Counted from the stretch's first letter, positions 27,365-37,229 are shown. The stretch is 64,000 nt of DNA from Pseudomonas mohnii (GCF_900105115.1 NZ_FNRV01000001.1:1178001-1242000); one strand, 5' to 3'. Program-made: numbers and translations. The notes: generated by a model not told the origin, from the sequence alone.

Positions 27365-29707
27365 ATGAACGCACCTCGTGTTTCCCGCCCGCGGGAACCC
27401 GGACTCTTTGCCCGGGCCCCGGCCCTGGAGCGCTATCGAGTGGCTGCCGGTGGCCTGACCCTTGTCGCGTTGCAGCCTGGCGACAGCCTGCAAGTGATCG
27501 ACCTCGAAGGCCGGCAACCTTGTCAATTGCTGGTCGTGGATAGGCTCGGTCGTAGCGCCCTGGCGGCCTGGGCACTGAGCGGTTCGACGGCCTGCGGGTT
27601 TATCGGTGCGCGGCTCGCTGAACCGACCTTGCAGTCGCGTCGCATTGGCCAGGCGCTGATCCAACGCGCGATTGATCCCCAACAGCTGCCCAGCGCCGCC
27701 TCACTCTGGGACGAGGACAGCCCTGCCGACTTCAGCCGGAGCTTCGTCGCCAGCGATGAGCTACTGGTGATCGTCGCGGCCCCCGACGGACCGACCGCCG
27801 TTGACCGGCAATACCGGCCCAGCGAGCTGCGGCTGCTGGTGACTCGATCCAATCCCTCGCCGCTGCTGCTCCCCGTGTTGCCCGAACCCTTGGGCGAGTT
27901 GCTCGACGAGTTCACCCTCGGCGCCGGCACCGCCCACAGTTACACCGTTGGCAAAGGTCAGTATGTGCAGGTGCTGGATGTCGCCGGTCGCCAGTGCTCG
28001 GACTTCGTCGCTCTGGATCGACGGGCACTGGATCGCGGTCTGGAACTGGACCTGGACCAGACCGTGACCCGCACCCTGAACGGCAGCGCCTACCCGGCAC
28101 CGGGACTGTTCTCAAAGTTTTTCGACCGGCAGATGCAACCGATGCTGGAGGTGGTGCGCGACACCGTCGGCCGCCACGACGCCTTCGCCCTGGCCTGCGC
28201 CGCGCGCTATTACGAGAGCCATGGCTACTTCGGGCACGACAACTGCAGTGACAACCTCAGCCGCGTGCTCGCGTCCCATGGGGTCAAGGCCCGCAATGGC
28301 TGGCCGGCGATCAATTTTTTCTTCAATACCGGGATCGACGCACACCAGCAGATGACCCTTGACGAACCCTGGTCGCGTCCCGGCGACTACGTGCTGCTGC
28401 GCGCCATGACCGACTTGGTGTGCGGCAGTACTTCGTGCCCGGATGACATTGACCCGGCCAATGGCTGGAACCCAACCGATATCCATGTCCGCATCTATAG
28501 CGAAAAGGAGCGTTTTTCCATCGCCATGAGCACTCGACCCACGGCTGATGCCGACCCGATTCTTACCCGTGAGTCCGCGTTCCACTCACGCACCAGCGCC
28601 TTGACCGGCAGCTTCGTCGACTACCGCAACTGGTGGCTGCCGCTGCGCTATGACGGCTATGGCGCGATCGAGGAATACCTCGGTTGCCGCGAACGAGTGG
28701 CGGTGATGGACCTGACCGCCCTGCGCAAATTCGAAATCATCGGCCCGGACGCCGAAGCCTTGTTGCAGTACTGCCTGACCCGCGACGTGCGGCGCCTGGC
28801 GGTGGGTCAAGTGGTGTACTCGGCGATGTGCCACGAACACGGCGGCATGCTCGACGACGGTACCCTGCTACGCCTGGGCCCGGACAATTTCCGCTGGATC
28901 TGCGGCGAAGACTACGCCGGGGTGTGGCTGCGCGAGCAGGCGCAAAAACTCGGCATGAAGGTCTGGATCAAATCCGCCAGCGAGCAGATCCATAACCTGG
29001 CGGTGCAAGGCCCGATGAGCCGAGAGTTGCTCAAACAGATGGTCTGGACCGCGCCCAACCAGCCGAGTCTGGAGACACTGGGCTGGTTCCGTTTTCTTGT
29101 TGGCCGCCTGGACGGTTACGACGGTTGCCCGCTGATGATCTCGCGCACCGGCTACACCGGCGAACTGGGCTACGAAGTCTGGTGCCAGCCCGAGGATGCC
29201 GAACGGGTCTGGGACCGGATCTGGGCTCTGGGCCAGCCCTTGGGCCTGGTGCCACTGGGCCTGGAGGCCCTGGACATGCTGCGCATCGAAGCCGGGCTGA
29301 TCTTTGCCGGCTACGAGTTCAGCGACCAGACCGACCCCTTTGAAGCGGGCATCGGTTTTAGTGTGCCGCTAAAAAGCAAAACCGATGACTTCATCGGTCG
29401 CGACGCCCTGTTACGGCGCAGTACCCATCCCGCTCACAAACTGGTGGGCCTGCAGCTGAGCGGTAACGAAGGCGCCCACCACGGCGACCCGGTGTACCGC
29501 GGCCGGGCCCAGGTCGGCGTCGTCACCAGTGCCTGCCGCTCACCGCTGCTGGGCAGCAATATCGCGCTGTGCCGGGTCGACGTGGCCTGCGCCGATATCG
29601 GCACAGCGTTGGAGATCGGCAAAGTCGATGGCCTGCAGAAGCGCATCAGCGCCACGGTCACCGCCGCGATTTTCTACGACCCGGACAAGAGCCGGGTACG
29701 CAGCTGA
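27365..29707 (+). CDS. tdm: Trimethylamine N-oxide demethylase (DUF1989-GcvT fusion)
   Basis: 780 residues. The N-terminal half holds a DUF1989-like domain (about 180-395); the C-terminal half is a GcvT folate-binding domain (about 420-775, 'MISRTGYTGELGYEVW'). C278, C294, C353 and C358 ('ACAARYYE', 'GHDNCSDN', 'LVCGSTSCPDD') reproduce the cysteine spacing of the metal site I recall for Methylocella Tdm. It cleaves TMAO to dimethylamine and formaldehyde, the latter captured by THF on the fused domain. It starts 13 bp after tmm and feeds dimethylamine to the upstream monooxygenase. Confidence 0.95.
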   Translation: MNAPRVSRPREPGLFARAPALERYRVAAGGLTLVALQPGDSLQVIDLEGRQPCQLLVVDRLGRSALAAWALSGSTACGFIGARLAEPTLQSRRIGQALIQRAIDPQQLPSAASLWDEDSPADFSRSFVASDELLVIVAAPDGPTAVDRQYRPSELRLLVTRSNPSPLLLPVLPEPLGELLDEFTLGAGTAHSYTVGKGQYVQVLDVAGRQCSDFVALDRRALDRGLELDLDQTVTRTLNGSAYPAPGLFSKFFDRQMQPMLEVVRDTVGRHDAFALACAARYYESHGYFGHDNCSDNLSRVLASHGVKARNGWPAINFFFNTGIDAHQQMTLDEPWSRPGDYVLLRAMTDLVCGSTSCPDDIDPANGWNPTDIHVRIYSEKERFSIAMSTRPTADADPILTRESAFHSRTSALTGSFVDYRNWWLPLRYDGYGAIEEYLGCRERVAVMDLTALRKFEIIGPDAEALLQYCLTRDVRRLAVGQVVYSAMCHEHGGMLDDGTLLRLGPDNFRWICGEDYAGVWLREQAQKLGMKVWIKSASEQIHNLAVQGPMSRELLKQMVWTAPNQPSLETLGWFRFLVGRLDGYDGCPLMISRTGYTGELGYEVWCQPEDAERVWDRIWALGQPLGLVPLGLEALDMLRIEAGLIFAGYEFSDQTDPFEAGIGFSVPLKSKTDDFIGRDALLRRSTHPAHKLVGLQLSGNEGAHHGDPVYRGRAQVGVVTSACRSPLLGSNIALCRVDVACADIGTALEIGKVDGLQKRISATVTAAIFYDPDKSRVRS

Positions 29708-29733
29708 TTAACCTTTTGACTGCCCATACACAC

Positions 29734-29838
29734 CTGTAGGAGCGAGCCAGCTCGCGATGAACGTCAACGATAACGCGGGTTGCCTGACTGTTCGCGGTGC
29801 CTGGTTGTCCATCGCGAGCAGGCTCGCTCCTGCAGGGT
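29734..29838. repeat. Pseudomonas REP pair (inverted)
   Basis: GGAGCGAGCCAGCTCGCGAT (from 29739) and its inverted partner ATCGCGAGCAGGCTCGCTCC (ending about 29831) flank a 50-base core between tdm and the permease gene. This is the well-known P. fluorescens-group repetitive extragenic palindrome in its paired form. It may stabilise or attenuate the operon mRNA. Confidence 0.85.
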
Positions 29839-29869
29839 CCTGCTTTTTTTCAGACATGGGAATACGAAG

Positions 29870-31549
29870 ATGGAAGCGACTACGTTCGAGGCCGTACCGC
29901 AGGCCGCCGGTTCAGTGGGCAGCCTGCAGCGCAAGATCGATTGGCGCGGGGCGTTCTGGGTTGCCAGTGGCGTGCCCGCCCTGGTGCTGTTTTCTATCGG
30001 CGCGATCGCCGCCACGGTCGGCAAACCGGCCTGGATTGTCTGGATCGTGTCGATCCTGTTCGGGTTTATCCAGGCCTTTACCTATGCCGAAATTGCCGGA
30101 CTGTTCCCGCACAAGTCCGGCGGTGCCTCCGTCTACGGCGCGGTGGCCTGGGTGCGTTACAGCAAACTGATCGCACCGGTCTCGGTGTGGTGCAACTGGC
30201 TGGCCTGGTCCCCGGTTTTGTCCATTGGCTCTGGGCTGGCAGCCGGTTACATCCTCACCGCCTTGTTCCCCGCTGATGCGCTGATCAATACCTGGCAACT
30301 GACCCTGCTCGATCTGGGTTGGGTCAAGAGCGGTCTGTCGCTAAGGATCAACGCGACGTTCGCCATCGGCCTGTTGATTTTACTGACGGTGTTCGCCGTG
30401 CAGCATGGCGGCATCTTGCGCTCGGCACGCCTGACGCTGGTGCTTGGGGTGACCTCGCTGATTCCTCTGTTGTTAGTGGGTGTGGTGCCGTTGTTCACCG
30501 GGGACGCGGCCCAGGCCAACTTCCTGCCCCTGTACCCGCTGGCCCATGACGCGGCCGGGCAAGTGATCGACGGGCCTTGGGACATGTCCGGTTGGTCGTT
30601 AATGGCCGGCGGCCTGTTCATGGCCGCATGGTCCACTTACGGCTTCGAAACCGCCGTGTGCTACACCCGGGAATTCAAGGACCCCAAGCGTGACACCTTC
30701 AAGGCGATCTTCTACGCCGGCCTGCTGTGCATTCTGGTGTTCACCCTGGTGCCCCTGGCATTCCAGGGCAGCCTCGGTCTCGGGCAACTGGTGACCCCGG
30801 CGGTGCTCGATGCCAGCGGCGCGGTGGTCACACCGGCGGTCTACAGCGGTCTGCTGTCACCCGCGATCTACAGCGGCATGGGCGTCGGGCAGGTCATGGC
30901 GGACAGCATCGGCGGCGGCAAGCTGGTGGCCAACATCGTGCTGATCATGTTGGTCCTGGCCACGCTGCTGGCAATCATGACCTCGATGTCCGGCTCCTCG
31001 CGCACCCTGTATCAGGCGTCAGTCGATGGCTGGCTGCCGAAATACCTGGGCCGCACCAACGAACACGGCGCGCCTACCGCAGCGATGTGGACCGACTTGT
31101 CGTTCAACCTGCTGCTGTTGCTGATGTCCGATTATGTGTTCGTGCTGGCCGCGTCCAACGTCAGCTACATCATCTTCAACTTCCTCAACCTCAATGCCGG
31201 CTGGATCCATCGCCTGGACCGTCCCGACTGGGTACGCCCGTACAAGGCCCCGACCGTGCTCCTGGCCGCGGGTGGCGTACTGAGCTTCGTCAACCTGGCG
31301 TGCATGGGGCTGGGAGCCGATATCTGGGGCGCCGGCACCCTGGTGACCGGCCTGTTGCTGGCGCTGTTGATTCTTCCGGTGTTCTGCTACCGCCACTACG
31401 TGCAGGACAAAGGGCGCTTCCCGGAAGCGATGCTCAGCGACCTGTACATTCAGGCCGATGCCGGTCAAAAACGCGCCGGCTGGTTGCCTTATGCCACGCT
31501 GATCGCAGGTGTACTGGTGGTGTACGGTTGCCATCAACTGGTAGCCTGA
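29870..31549 (+). CDS. APC-superfamily amino acid/amine permease, candidate methylated-amine transporter
   Basis: 559 residues from the ATG at 29870, just past the REP pair. About 12 hydrophobic segments are visible, beginning '[25 protein letters not shown]' and '[40 protein letters not shown]', the APC consensus region of helices 1-3. The family carries cationic amines and amino acids. Between tdm and folD it most likely imports trimethylamine or its N-oxide; characterised TMAO importers are ABC or BCCT types, so this is a different solution. Its substrate is inferred only from context. Confidence 0.85.
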   Translation: MEATTFEAVPQAAGSVGSLQRKIDWRGAFWVASGVPALVLFSIGAIAATVGKPAWIVWIVSILFGFIQAFTYAEIAGLFPHKSGGASVYGAVAWVRYSKLIAPVSVWCNWLAWSPVLSIGSGLAAGYILTALFPADALINTWQLTLLDLGWVKSGLSLRINATFAIGLLILLTVFAVQHGGILRSARLTLVLGVTSLIPLLLVGVVPLFTGDAAQANFLPLYPLAHDAAGQVIDGPWDMSGWSLMAGGLFMAAWSTYGFETAVCYTREFKDPKRDTFKAIFYAGLLCILVFTLVPLAFQGSLGLGQLVTPAVLDASGAVVTPAVYSGLLSPAIYSGMGVGQVMADSIGGGKLVANIVLIMLVLATLLAIMTSMSGSSRTLYQASVDGWLPKYLGRTNEHGAPTAAMWTDLSFNLLLLLMSDYVFVLAASNVSYIIFNFLNLNAGWIHRLDRPDWVRPYKAPTVLLAAGGVLSFVNLACMGLGADIWGAGTLVTGLLLALLILPVFCYRHYVQDKGRFPEAMLSDLYIQADAGQKRAGWLPYATLIAGVLVVYGCHQLVA

Positions 31550-31575
31550 ACGCCCTTGCCTGCAGGTCTCTGATG

Positions 31576-31607
31576 GATCATCGGGGCGCAACGACGCCTC
31601 GATGATC
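31576..31607 (+). terminator. Hairpin between permease and folD
   Basis: GATCATCGGGGCG (31576-31588) and CGCCTCGATGATC (31595-31607) form a 13-base stem with one G-T wobble and a six-base loop, followed by ATTTCG. The T run is short, so partial termination or mRNA end protection is plausible. Confidence 0.45.
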
Positions 31608-31637
31608 ATTTCGCCCCCCCTATCAATCAAGACGACG

Positions 31638-32537
31638 GTGACTATTTTGCTCAGCACCACCCCCGCTCTTGCCCGCGTTATCGACGGCAAAGCCATCTCT
31701 GCCCAGGTTCTCGACGAAGTTCGAGAAGAGGTTCTGGTCCTGGCCGGACAGCAGATTTACCCCGCACTGGCCGTGCTGCTGGTCGGTGAAGACCCGGCCA
31801 GCGAGGTCTACGTGCGCAACAAACTGCTGCGGGCCAAGGACGTAGGCATCCGCTCTCTTGAATACCGTCTGCCGGAAACCGCCAGCCAGGCGCAAGTACT
31901 GGAACTGATTGCGCAACTGAATGCCGATGCCACGGTGAACGGCATCCTGGTGCAGCTGCCATTGCCGGTCCATATCGACGAAGGAGCGGTGATTCATGCC
32001 ATTGATCCGATCAAGGACGTGGACGGCTTCCATCGGGAAAACGTCGGCGGCCTAGTGCAAGGCATCGAAGTACTGACCCCCTGCACACCCAGCGGCTGCA
32101 TGCGCCTGCTGCACGAAACCTGCGGTGACTTGAGCGGCTTGCACGCGGTGGTCATCGGCCGCTCGAACATTGTCGGCAAACCCATGGCGACCTTGCTGTT
32201 GCAGGCCAACTGCTCGGTCAGCGTGGTCCACTCGCGCAGCGTCGATGCCCCGGCGCTGTGCCGACTGGCGGACATCGTCGTTGCAGCGGTGGGTCGACCA
32301 AAGCTGATCGATGCGAGCTGGCTCAAACCCGGAGCGGTGGTGATCGATGTCGGCATCAATCGCATCACCGACGAAGGCGGCAATCATTTGGTGGGCGATG
32401 TCGACTACGCCAGCGCGCGCACTGTTGCCCGTGCGATCACGCCGGTTCCGGGAGGTGTGGGGCCGATGACCATTGCGTATCTGCTGAAGAACACCCTGAT
32501 CGCCAGTCAATTGCAGCGTGCCGCCCAAGCGCGCTAG
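31638..32537 (+). CDS. folD: Methylene-THF dehydrogenase/methenyl-THF cyclohydrolase (first copy)
   Basis: 299 residues from a GTG at 31638, preferred because an ATG at 31602 lies inside the preceding hairpin; neither has a good ribosome-binding site. Catalytic Lys is in '[21 protein letters not shown]', the NADP-binding segment is '[20 protein letters not shown]', and the C-terminal signature is '[15 protein letters not shown]'. It oxidises methylene-THF (formaldehyde from methylated amines) to formyl-THF for PurU. It ends the rightward operon. A paralogue is at 40554-41459. Confidence 0.93.
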   Translation: MTILLSTTPALARVIDGKAISAQVLDEVREEVLVLAGQQIYPALAVLLVGEDPASEVYVRNKLLRAKDVGIRSLEYRLPETASQAQVLELIAQLNADATVNGILVQLPLPVHIDEGAVIHAIDPIKDVDGFHRENVGGLVQGIEVLTPCTPSGCMRLLHETCGDLSGLHAVVIGRSNIVGKPMATLLLQANCSVSVVHSRSVDAPALCRLADIVVAAVGRPKLIDASWLKPGAVVIDVGINRITDEGGNHLVGDVDYASARTVARAITPVPGGVGPMTIAYLLKNTLIASQLQRAAQAR

Positions 32538-32581
32538 CAAAAGTCGATCAGCGATGCAGCGTTGAGCTGAGCACCACGAAA

Positions 32582-32605
32582 ACGGCCCACTCGAAGGTGG
32601 GCCGT
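32582..32605 (-). terminator. Convergent terminator between folD and amt
   Basis: ACGGCCCAC...GTGGGCCGT form a nine-base stem (32582-32590 with 32597-32605). Read leftward it ends in TTTTCG, so it fits the end of the amt transcript and may also stop folD. Confidence 0.7.
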
Positions 32606-32623
32606 GTCGTTCAATCGCAATGA

Positions 32624-33949
32624 TCAGTGGTTGTAGGCACTCTCGTTGTGCTCAGCCAGATCCAGCCCCATGTCTTCCACCGATTCATCGGCACGCAAGC
32701 CGATGACGGCGTTGATCACCTTGAGAATGATCCAGCTGATGGCGAAGCAGTACACCGTCGTCAGCAACACGCCCTTGATCTGCGCCACGACCTGAGCGCC
32801 CATGCTCACGCCTTCCACCAAACCGCCCAGGGACGGCACGCAGAACACGCCGGTCAATACCGCGCCAATCATTCCGCCGATGCCATGCAAGCCAAACACG
32901 TCGAGGCTGTCGTCATAACCGAAGCGGCGTTTCAGCACGGTGACGCTCAGGTAGCAGAACACCCCGCACAGCAGACCGATGGCCAATGCGCCGCCTACGC
33001 CCACATACGCACACGCCGGGGTAATGCCGACCAAACCGGCCAAAGCACCGCTGGCCAGGCCCAAGGCACTCGGCTTGCCGACCTTGAACCACTCCGTGAA
33101 CATCCAGCCGAGAATCCCCGCGCAAGCACCCAGTTGGGTGTTGAGCATGACAATGCCCGAAGTGCCATTGAGACCGCCGCCGGAACCGATATTGAAGCCG
33201 AACCAGCCCACCCAGAGCATCGCCGCACCGGTCATGGTCAGGCTCAGGTTGTGGGCCGGCATCGGCGCATTCTGGTAGCCCTTGCGCTTGCCGAGAATCA
33301 GGCACGCCGCCAAAGCCGCAACGCCGGCATTGATATGCACCGCCGTGCCGCCGGCAAAATCGAGAACGCCCCAGTTATGCATCAACGCGCCCGAACCACC
33401 CCAGACCATGTGGGCGACGGGCGCATAAACCAGGGTGAACCACAGCGCCATGAACCACAGCGCTGCCGAGAATTTCATGCGCTCGGCGAATGCACCGGCA
33501 ATCAGCGCCGGGGTAATGATCGCGAAGGTCATCTGGAAGGTGACAAACACGCCTTCCGGGATGTCACCGACCAGGCTATCCGGGGTCATGCCGGCCAGAA
33601 AGGCCCGGCTCAAGCCACCGACGAAACTGTTGAACGTCACCTGCCCCTCAACCATGCCGGTACTGTCGACCACCATGCTGTAGCCATAGATCACCCACAG
33701 CACGCCGACCAGGCCGGCGATGCCGAAGCACTGGGTAAACAGCGAGAGCATGTTTTTCGCCCGCACCAGACCGCCATAAAACAATGCGAGGCCCGGCAGA
33801 CACATGAACAGCACCAGCACCGTGGCGGTCACCATCCAGGCGGTGCTGCCGGTGTTCAAGGTGGGTGCGTCGGCCGCCTGGGCGAGCGGCGCGAGTGCGC
33901 CGGCCGCCAGTACACCGAGAAGGGTTTTGCCGAGAAGACGATTGATCAT
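32624..33949 (-). CDS. amt: Ammonium/methylammonium transporter (Amt family)
   Basis: 441 residues from the ATG at 33949, with CAGGAG nine bases upstream. A signal-like N-terminus ('LLGVLAAGALAPLAQAADA') precedes eleven membrane helices. Amt signatures: 'FYGGLVRAKNMLS', 'DFAGGTAVHINAGVAALAA' (first pore histidine region), 'DDSLDVFGLHGIGGMIGA' (second pore histidine). It follows the N-methylglutamate synthase genes on the same strand, so uptake of methylammonium or recapture of ammonium for the glutamine-dependent step are the likely jobs. No glnK is adjacent. Confidence 0.93.
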   Translation of the reverse strand: MINRLLGKTLLGVLAAGALAPLAQAADAPTLNTGSTAWMVTATVLVLFMCLPGLALFYGGLVRAKNMLSLFTQCFGIAGLVGVLWVIYGYSMVVDSTGMVEGQVTFNSFVGGLSRAFLAGMTPDSLVGDIPEGVFVTFQMTFAIITPALIAGAFAERMKFSAALWFMALWFTLVYAPVAHMVWGGSGALMHNWGVLDFAGGTAVHINAGVAALAACLILGKRKGYQNAPMPAHNLSLTMTGAAMLWVGWFGFNIGSGGGLNGTSGIVMLNTQLGACAGILGWMFTEWFKVGKPSALGLASGALAGLVGITPACAYVGVGGALAIGLLCGVFCYLSVTVLKRRFGYDDSLDVFGLHGIGGMIGAVLTGVFCVPSLGGLVEGVSMGAQVVAQIKGVLLTTVYCFAISWIILKVINAVIGLRADESVEDMGLDLAEHNESAYNH

Positions 33950-34051
33950 GTTCAAAGCTCCTGCAAAAGAATGGAAAGTGTCTGGCAGCGAGCAATAAAG
34001 AATGAGACACGGGCCTTTTCGGCCTCTCGAATATAAATGCCATGAACAGGA

Positions 34052-34144
34052 CTTGTGGGAGCGAGCCTGCTCGCGATGGGGTTGGTTCAGCAGCCTTTTA
34101 GCTGACTGATACACCGCTATCGCGAGCAGGCTCGCTCCCACAGG
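34052..34144. repeat. Pseudomonas REP pair (inverted)
   Basis: TGTGGGAGCGAGCCTGCTCG (from 34054) and its inverted copy CGAGCAGGCTCGCTCCCACA (ending about 34142) surround a 45-base core between mgsC and amt. It is the same element as at 29734-29838 with a closer match to the consensus, and could cut amt expression relative to the mgs genes. Confidence 0.88.
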
Positions 34145-34151
34145 TTTCGTC

Positions 34152-35474
34152 TCAGTACCCAGAGCCCGGAACCCAGTTGGTCCCCGCCAGCGGCACCCTC
34201 GCCATGGCCGCCGACTCTACCGTCAACGCCACCAGATCCTCGGGATCGAGGTTGTGCAGGTGCGACTTGCCGCAGGCCCGTGCCATGGTCTGTGCCTCCA
34301 GCACCATGACGCGCAGGTAGTTGGCCAGACGGCGACCACCTTCCACCGGGTCCAGGCGCTTGGACAGTTCCGGGTCCTGCGTGGTAATACCGGCCGGGTC
34401 GCGGCCGTTCTGCCAGTCATCGTAGAAACCGGCGGCCGAGCCGATTTTCTTCAGTTCCTCGTCCAGGCGTGGATGGTTATCGCCCAAGGCAATCAGCGCC
34501 GCCGTCCCGATGGCCACCGCATCCGCACCGAGCGCCATCGCCTTGGCGACGTCGGCACCGTTGCGAATTCCTCCGGAAACGATCAGCTGAACCTTGCGAT
34601 GCATGCCCATCTCTTGCAAAGCCTGTACCGCTTGCGGAATGGCCGACAAAATCGGAATCCCGACGTGTTCGATGAACACTTCCTGAGTGGCTGCAGTGCC
34701 GCCTTGCATGCCGTCGAGCACAATGACGTCAGCCCCGGCTTTTACCGCCAACTTGACGTCGTAGTACGGTCGGCTCGCGCCGATTTTCACGTAGATCGGT
34801 TTTTCCCAATCGGTGATTTCCCTGATCTCGGCAATTTTGATCGCCAGGTCATCCGGCCCGGTCCAGTCCGGGTGACGGCAGGCGCTGCGCTGGTCGACAC
34901 CAATCGGCAAGGTGCGCATTCCGGCCACGCGTTCGGTGACTTTCATGCCCAGCAACATTCCGCCGCCACCGGGTTTGGCGCCCTGCCCCAGGACGATTTC
35001 AATGGCGTCGGCCTTGCGCAGATCGTCCGGGTTCATGCCATAGCGCGATGGCAAATACTGATAAACCAAATGCTGCGACTGGCCGCGTTCTTCCGGGGTC
35101 ATGCCGCCGTCACCCGTGGTGGTGCTGGTGCCCGCAATGGTCGCACCACGGCCCAAGGCTTCCTTGGCATTGGCCGACAAAGCACCGAAGCTCATGCCGG
35201 CGATGGTCACCGGAATCTTCAGGTGAATCGGCTTCTTGGCGAACCGGTTGCCGAGGATCACATCGGTGCCACACTTCTCGCGATAGCCTTCGAGCGGGTA
35301 GCGCGAGACGCTGGCGCCGAGCAGCAGCAAGTCGTCGAAGTGCGGCAATTTACGCTTGGTGCCGCCGCCGCGAATGTCGTAGATGCCGGTTTCCGCGGCG
35401 CGCTGAATTTCCTGGATGGTCAGGCGGTCGAAAGTGGCTGACTCGCGCAGCACCGGAGTGGTCTTGTCGCTCAT
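34152..35474 (-). CDS. mgsC: N-methylglutamate synthase subunit C (FMN-binding glutamate synthase family)
   Basis: 440 residues. It corresponds to the FMN/Fe-S barrel domain of glutamate synthase: 'PVTIAGMSFGALSANAKEALGRGA', 'TTTGDGGMTPEERG', 'IVLGQGAKPGGGGMLLGMKV', 'IYVKIGASRPYYDVKLAVKAGADVIVLDG', 'SGGIRNGADVAKAMALGADAVAIGTAALIA'. With MgsA and MgsB it exchanges the amide of gamma-glutamylmethylamide or methylamine to make N-methylglutamate. The three genes together equal one split glutamate synthase, as in Methyloversatilis and Methylocella. It follows mgsB after a 20-bp gap. Confidence 0.93.
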   Translation of the reverse strand: MSDKTTPVLRESATFDRLTIQEIQRAAETGIYDIRGGGTKRKLPHFDDLLLLGASVSRYPLEGYREKCGTDVILGNRFAKKPIHLKIPVTIAGMSFGALSANAKEALGRGATIAGTSTTTGDGGMTPEERGQSQHLVYQYLPSRYGMNPDDLRKADAIEIVLGQGAKPGGGGMLLGMKVTERVAGMRTLPIGVDQRSACRHPDWTGPDDLAIKIAEIREITDWEKPIYVKIGASRPYYDVKLAVKAGADVIVLDGMQGGTAATQEVFIEHVGIPILSAIPQAVQALQEMGMHRKVQLIVSGGIRNGADVAKAMALGADAVAIGTAALIALGDNHPRLDEELKKIGSAAGFYDDWQNGRDPAGITTQDPELSKRLDPVEGGRRLANYLRVMVLEAQTMARACGKSHLHNLDPEDLVALTVESAAMARVPLAGTNWVPGSGY

Positions 35475-35494
35475 ATCTGTTCTCCTCGCGTGGA

Positions 35495-36178
35495 TCAGTA
35501 CGCGGACGCGTTATCGACTTTGAAGTTGTACAACTGACGGGCCGAGCCATAGCGCTTGAATTCAGCCGGCTTGTGCTCGAAACCGGCGCGGTTGAGCAGG
35601 ACTTGCAGTTCTTCCAGGTGTTCGGCGCGCATCTCTTTTTCGATGCAGTCCGAGCCCAGGGAAGCGACGGTACCCCGCACATAGATGTGGGTTTCGTACA
35701 GCGAATCGCCCAGGGCATCACCCGCATCGCCACACACCACCAAGCGTCCGGCCTGACCCATGAAGCAGCTCATGTGGCCGATGCTGCCGCCGACCACAAT
35801 GTCGATGCCTTTCATGGAAATGCCACACCGGGCACCGGCATCGCCTTCGATCACCAATAACCCGCCATGGGCGGTGGCGCCTGCGGCCTGGGACGCACTG
35901 CCCTTGATCCGCACCATGCCCGACATCATGTTTTCCGCGACGCCGACACCGGCATTGCCATGCACGGTGATGCACGCTTTCTGGTTCATGCCCGCGCAGT
36001 AGTAGCCGGCGTGCCCCTGGATATCGATGGACACGGCCTGGTTCACCCCAACCGCGAGGTTGTGCTTGCCGTTGGAATGAGTCACCACCCACTCGCGGTC
36101 TTCGACGTTGTTGGCCTGGTCATGCAGCGCCTGATTGAGGTCACGCACGGTGGCAGTGGAAAGATCGATGGTTTTCAT
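35495..36178 (-). CDS. mgsB: N-methylglutamate synthase subunit B (GXGXG domain)
   Basis: 227 residues from the ATG at 36178. It is the stand-alone GXGXG beta-helix of glutamate synthase, recognised by its repeating Gly pattern: 'IDIQGHAGYYCAGMNQKACITVHGNAGVGVAENM', 'GLLVIEGDAGARCGISMKGIDIVVGGSIGHMSCFMGQAGRLVVCGDAGDALGDSL'. In the intact enzyme this domain is structural and sits between the amidotransferase and synthase active sites. It lies 11 bp after mgsA. Confidence 0.93.
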   Translation of the reverse strand: MKTIDLSTATVRDLNQALHDQANNVEDREWVVTHSNGKHNLAVGVNQAVSIDIQGHAGYYCAGMNQKACITVHGNAGVGVAENMMSGMVRIKGSASQAAGATAHGGLLVIEGDAGARCGISMKGIDIVVGGSIGHMSCFMGQAGRLVVCGDAGDALGDSLYETHIYVRGTVASLGSDCIEKEMRAEHLEELQVLLNRAGFEHKPAEFKRYGSARQLYNFKVDNASAY

Positions 36179-36189
36179 GTGTGCGCTCC

Positions 36190-37095
36190 TTAAGCTGACT
36201 CGCGTTCCCAGATGTACAGGGTGGCCGGTGCCGGCTCCCAGATCCTGGCGTGTTCGATACCCGGCAGGCTCGACAGCGCCTGATATTCGGAGGCCATGGC
36301 GACGTAATCGTCGGTCTCGGCGAGAATCGCCGGCTTGCAGGCAATCGGGTCGCGGATTACCGCAAAGCCATTGCGAGTGCCAATGGCAAACGTGAAGAAA
36401 CCGTCCAGGTCCTCCAGCGAATGATCCAGCGCTTCTTTGAGCGAGTCGCCTTGTTGTAGGCGCCAGGTCAGGTAGCCGGCGGCCACTTCCGTGTCGTTGT
36501 CGGTTTCGAAATGGATACCTTCGCGCTTGAGTTCCTGGCGCAGGCGAAAGTGATTGGACAGCGAACCGTTGTGCACCAGGCACAGGTCGGCGCCGGTGGA
36601 AAACGGATGGCTGCCTTCCATGGTCACCGCGCTTTCGGTGGCCATGCGGGTATGGCCGATGATGTGGCTGCCCTTCATGCTGGCCAGGCCGAAGCGTTGG
36701 GAAATTTCCTGGGGCAAGCCCATGCCCTTGAGGATTTCGATGCTCTGCCCGGCGCTCATGATGCGAACGCTCGGGGCCAGTTCGGCAAGGGCCAGACGGA
36801 CTGGCGCTTCTTCCGAATGGATCTTCAATACGGCGGCGCTGGCGTTCTGAAACCAGTCCAGCGAACAGCCCAGACGGCCTTCGAGCTCGCCCATCAGGGT
36901 TTTCCAGTCGAAGGCTTCGGTGGTCGCCTGCAAGGTCAGCTTGACCCAGCCATCGGCCACTTCATCGCCATAAATGGCGAAGCCTGCGCTGTCCGGGCCA
37001 CGATCGGTCATGGCCTGCAGCATCGGTTCGAAGAGCTGGCCGAGCCGGGATTCCAGCTGCGGGTTTTTCAGGTAAAGGCCTACGATTCCACACAT
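36190..37095 (-). CDS. mgsA: N-methylglutamate synthase subunit A (class II glutamine amidotransferase)
   Basis: 301 residues from the ATG at 37095, with GAGGA nine bases upstream. Cys2 in 'MCGIVGLY' is the N-terminal nucleophile of class II amidotransferases. Further signatures are 'MTDRGPDSAGFAIYG', 'GHTRMATESAV', 'HPFSTGADLCLVHNGSLSN' and 'ETDNDTEVAAGYL'. It probably hydrolyses the gamma-glutamyl amide, which in this pathway is gamma-glutamylmethylamide, and channels the amine to the other subunits. It is first of mgsABC, 134 bp after gmaS. Confidence 0.93.
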   Translation of the reverse strand: MCGIVGLYLKNPQLESRLGQLFEPMLQAMTDRGPDSAGFAIYGDEVADGWVKLTLQATTEAFDWKTLMGELEGRLGCSLDWFQNASAAVLKIHSEEAPVRLALAELAPSVRIMSAGQSIEILKGMGLPQEISQRFGLASMKGSHIIGHTRMATESAVTMEGSHPFSTGADLCLVHNGSLSNHFRLRQELKREGIHFETDNDTEVAAGYLTWRLQQGDSLKEALDHSLEDLDGFFTFAIGTRNGFAVIRDPIACKPAILAETDDYVAMASEYQALSSLPGIEHARIWEPAPATLYIWERESA

Positions 37096-37117
37096 AAAAA
37101 CAGTCCTCACTTCGTTC

Positions 37118-37222
37118 GGGAGCGGCAAGCTGCAAGCTGACCGCATGGACATGAAAATTTTCGATACGCCGCCCACTCGCTTTGACTTGCGGCTTGACGC
37201 TTGCAGCTTGTAGCTGCCGCCC
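37118..37222. repeat. Imperfect palindromic intergenic repeat
   Basis: GAGCGGCAAGCTGCAAGCT near 37119 and the opposing GCTTGCAGCTTGTAGCTGCC near 37199 build a long stem between gmaS and mgsA. The CAAGCTGCAAGC motif recurs in intergenic repeats of fluorescent pseudomonads. It could protect the gmaS 3' end or reduce readthrough. Confidence 0.6.
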
Positions 37223-37229
37223 AACAGAC

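Noticed and set aside
32627..34036. Long plus-strand frame opposite amt
   Set aside because: Very high His/Gln content, no motif; amt on the minus strand is certain and has a good ribosome-binding site.
34254..35441. Long plus-strand frame opposite mgsC
   Set aside because: No motif; mgsC has a full set of glutamate synthase signatures.
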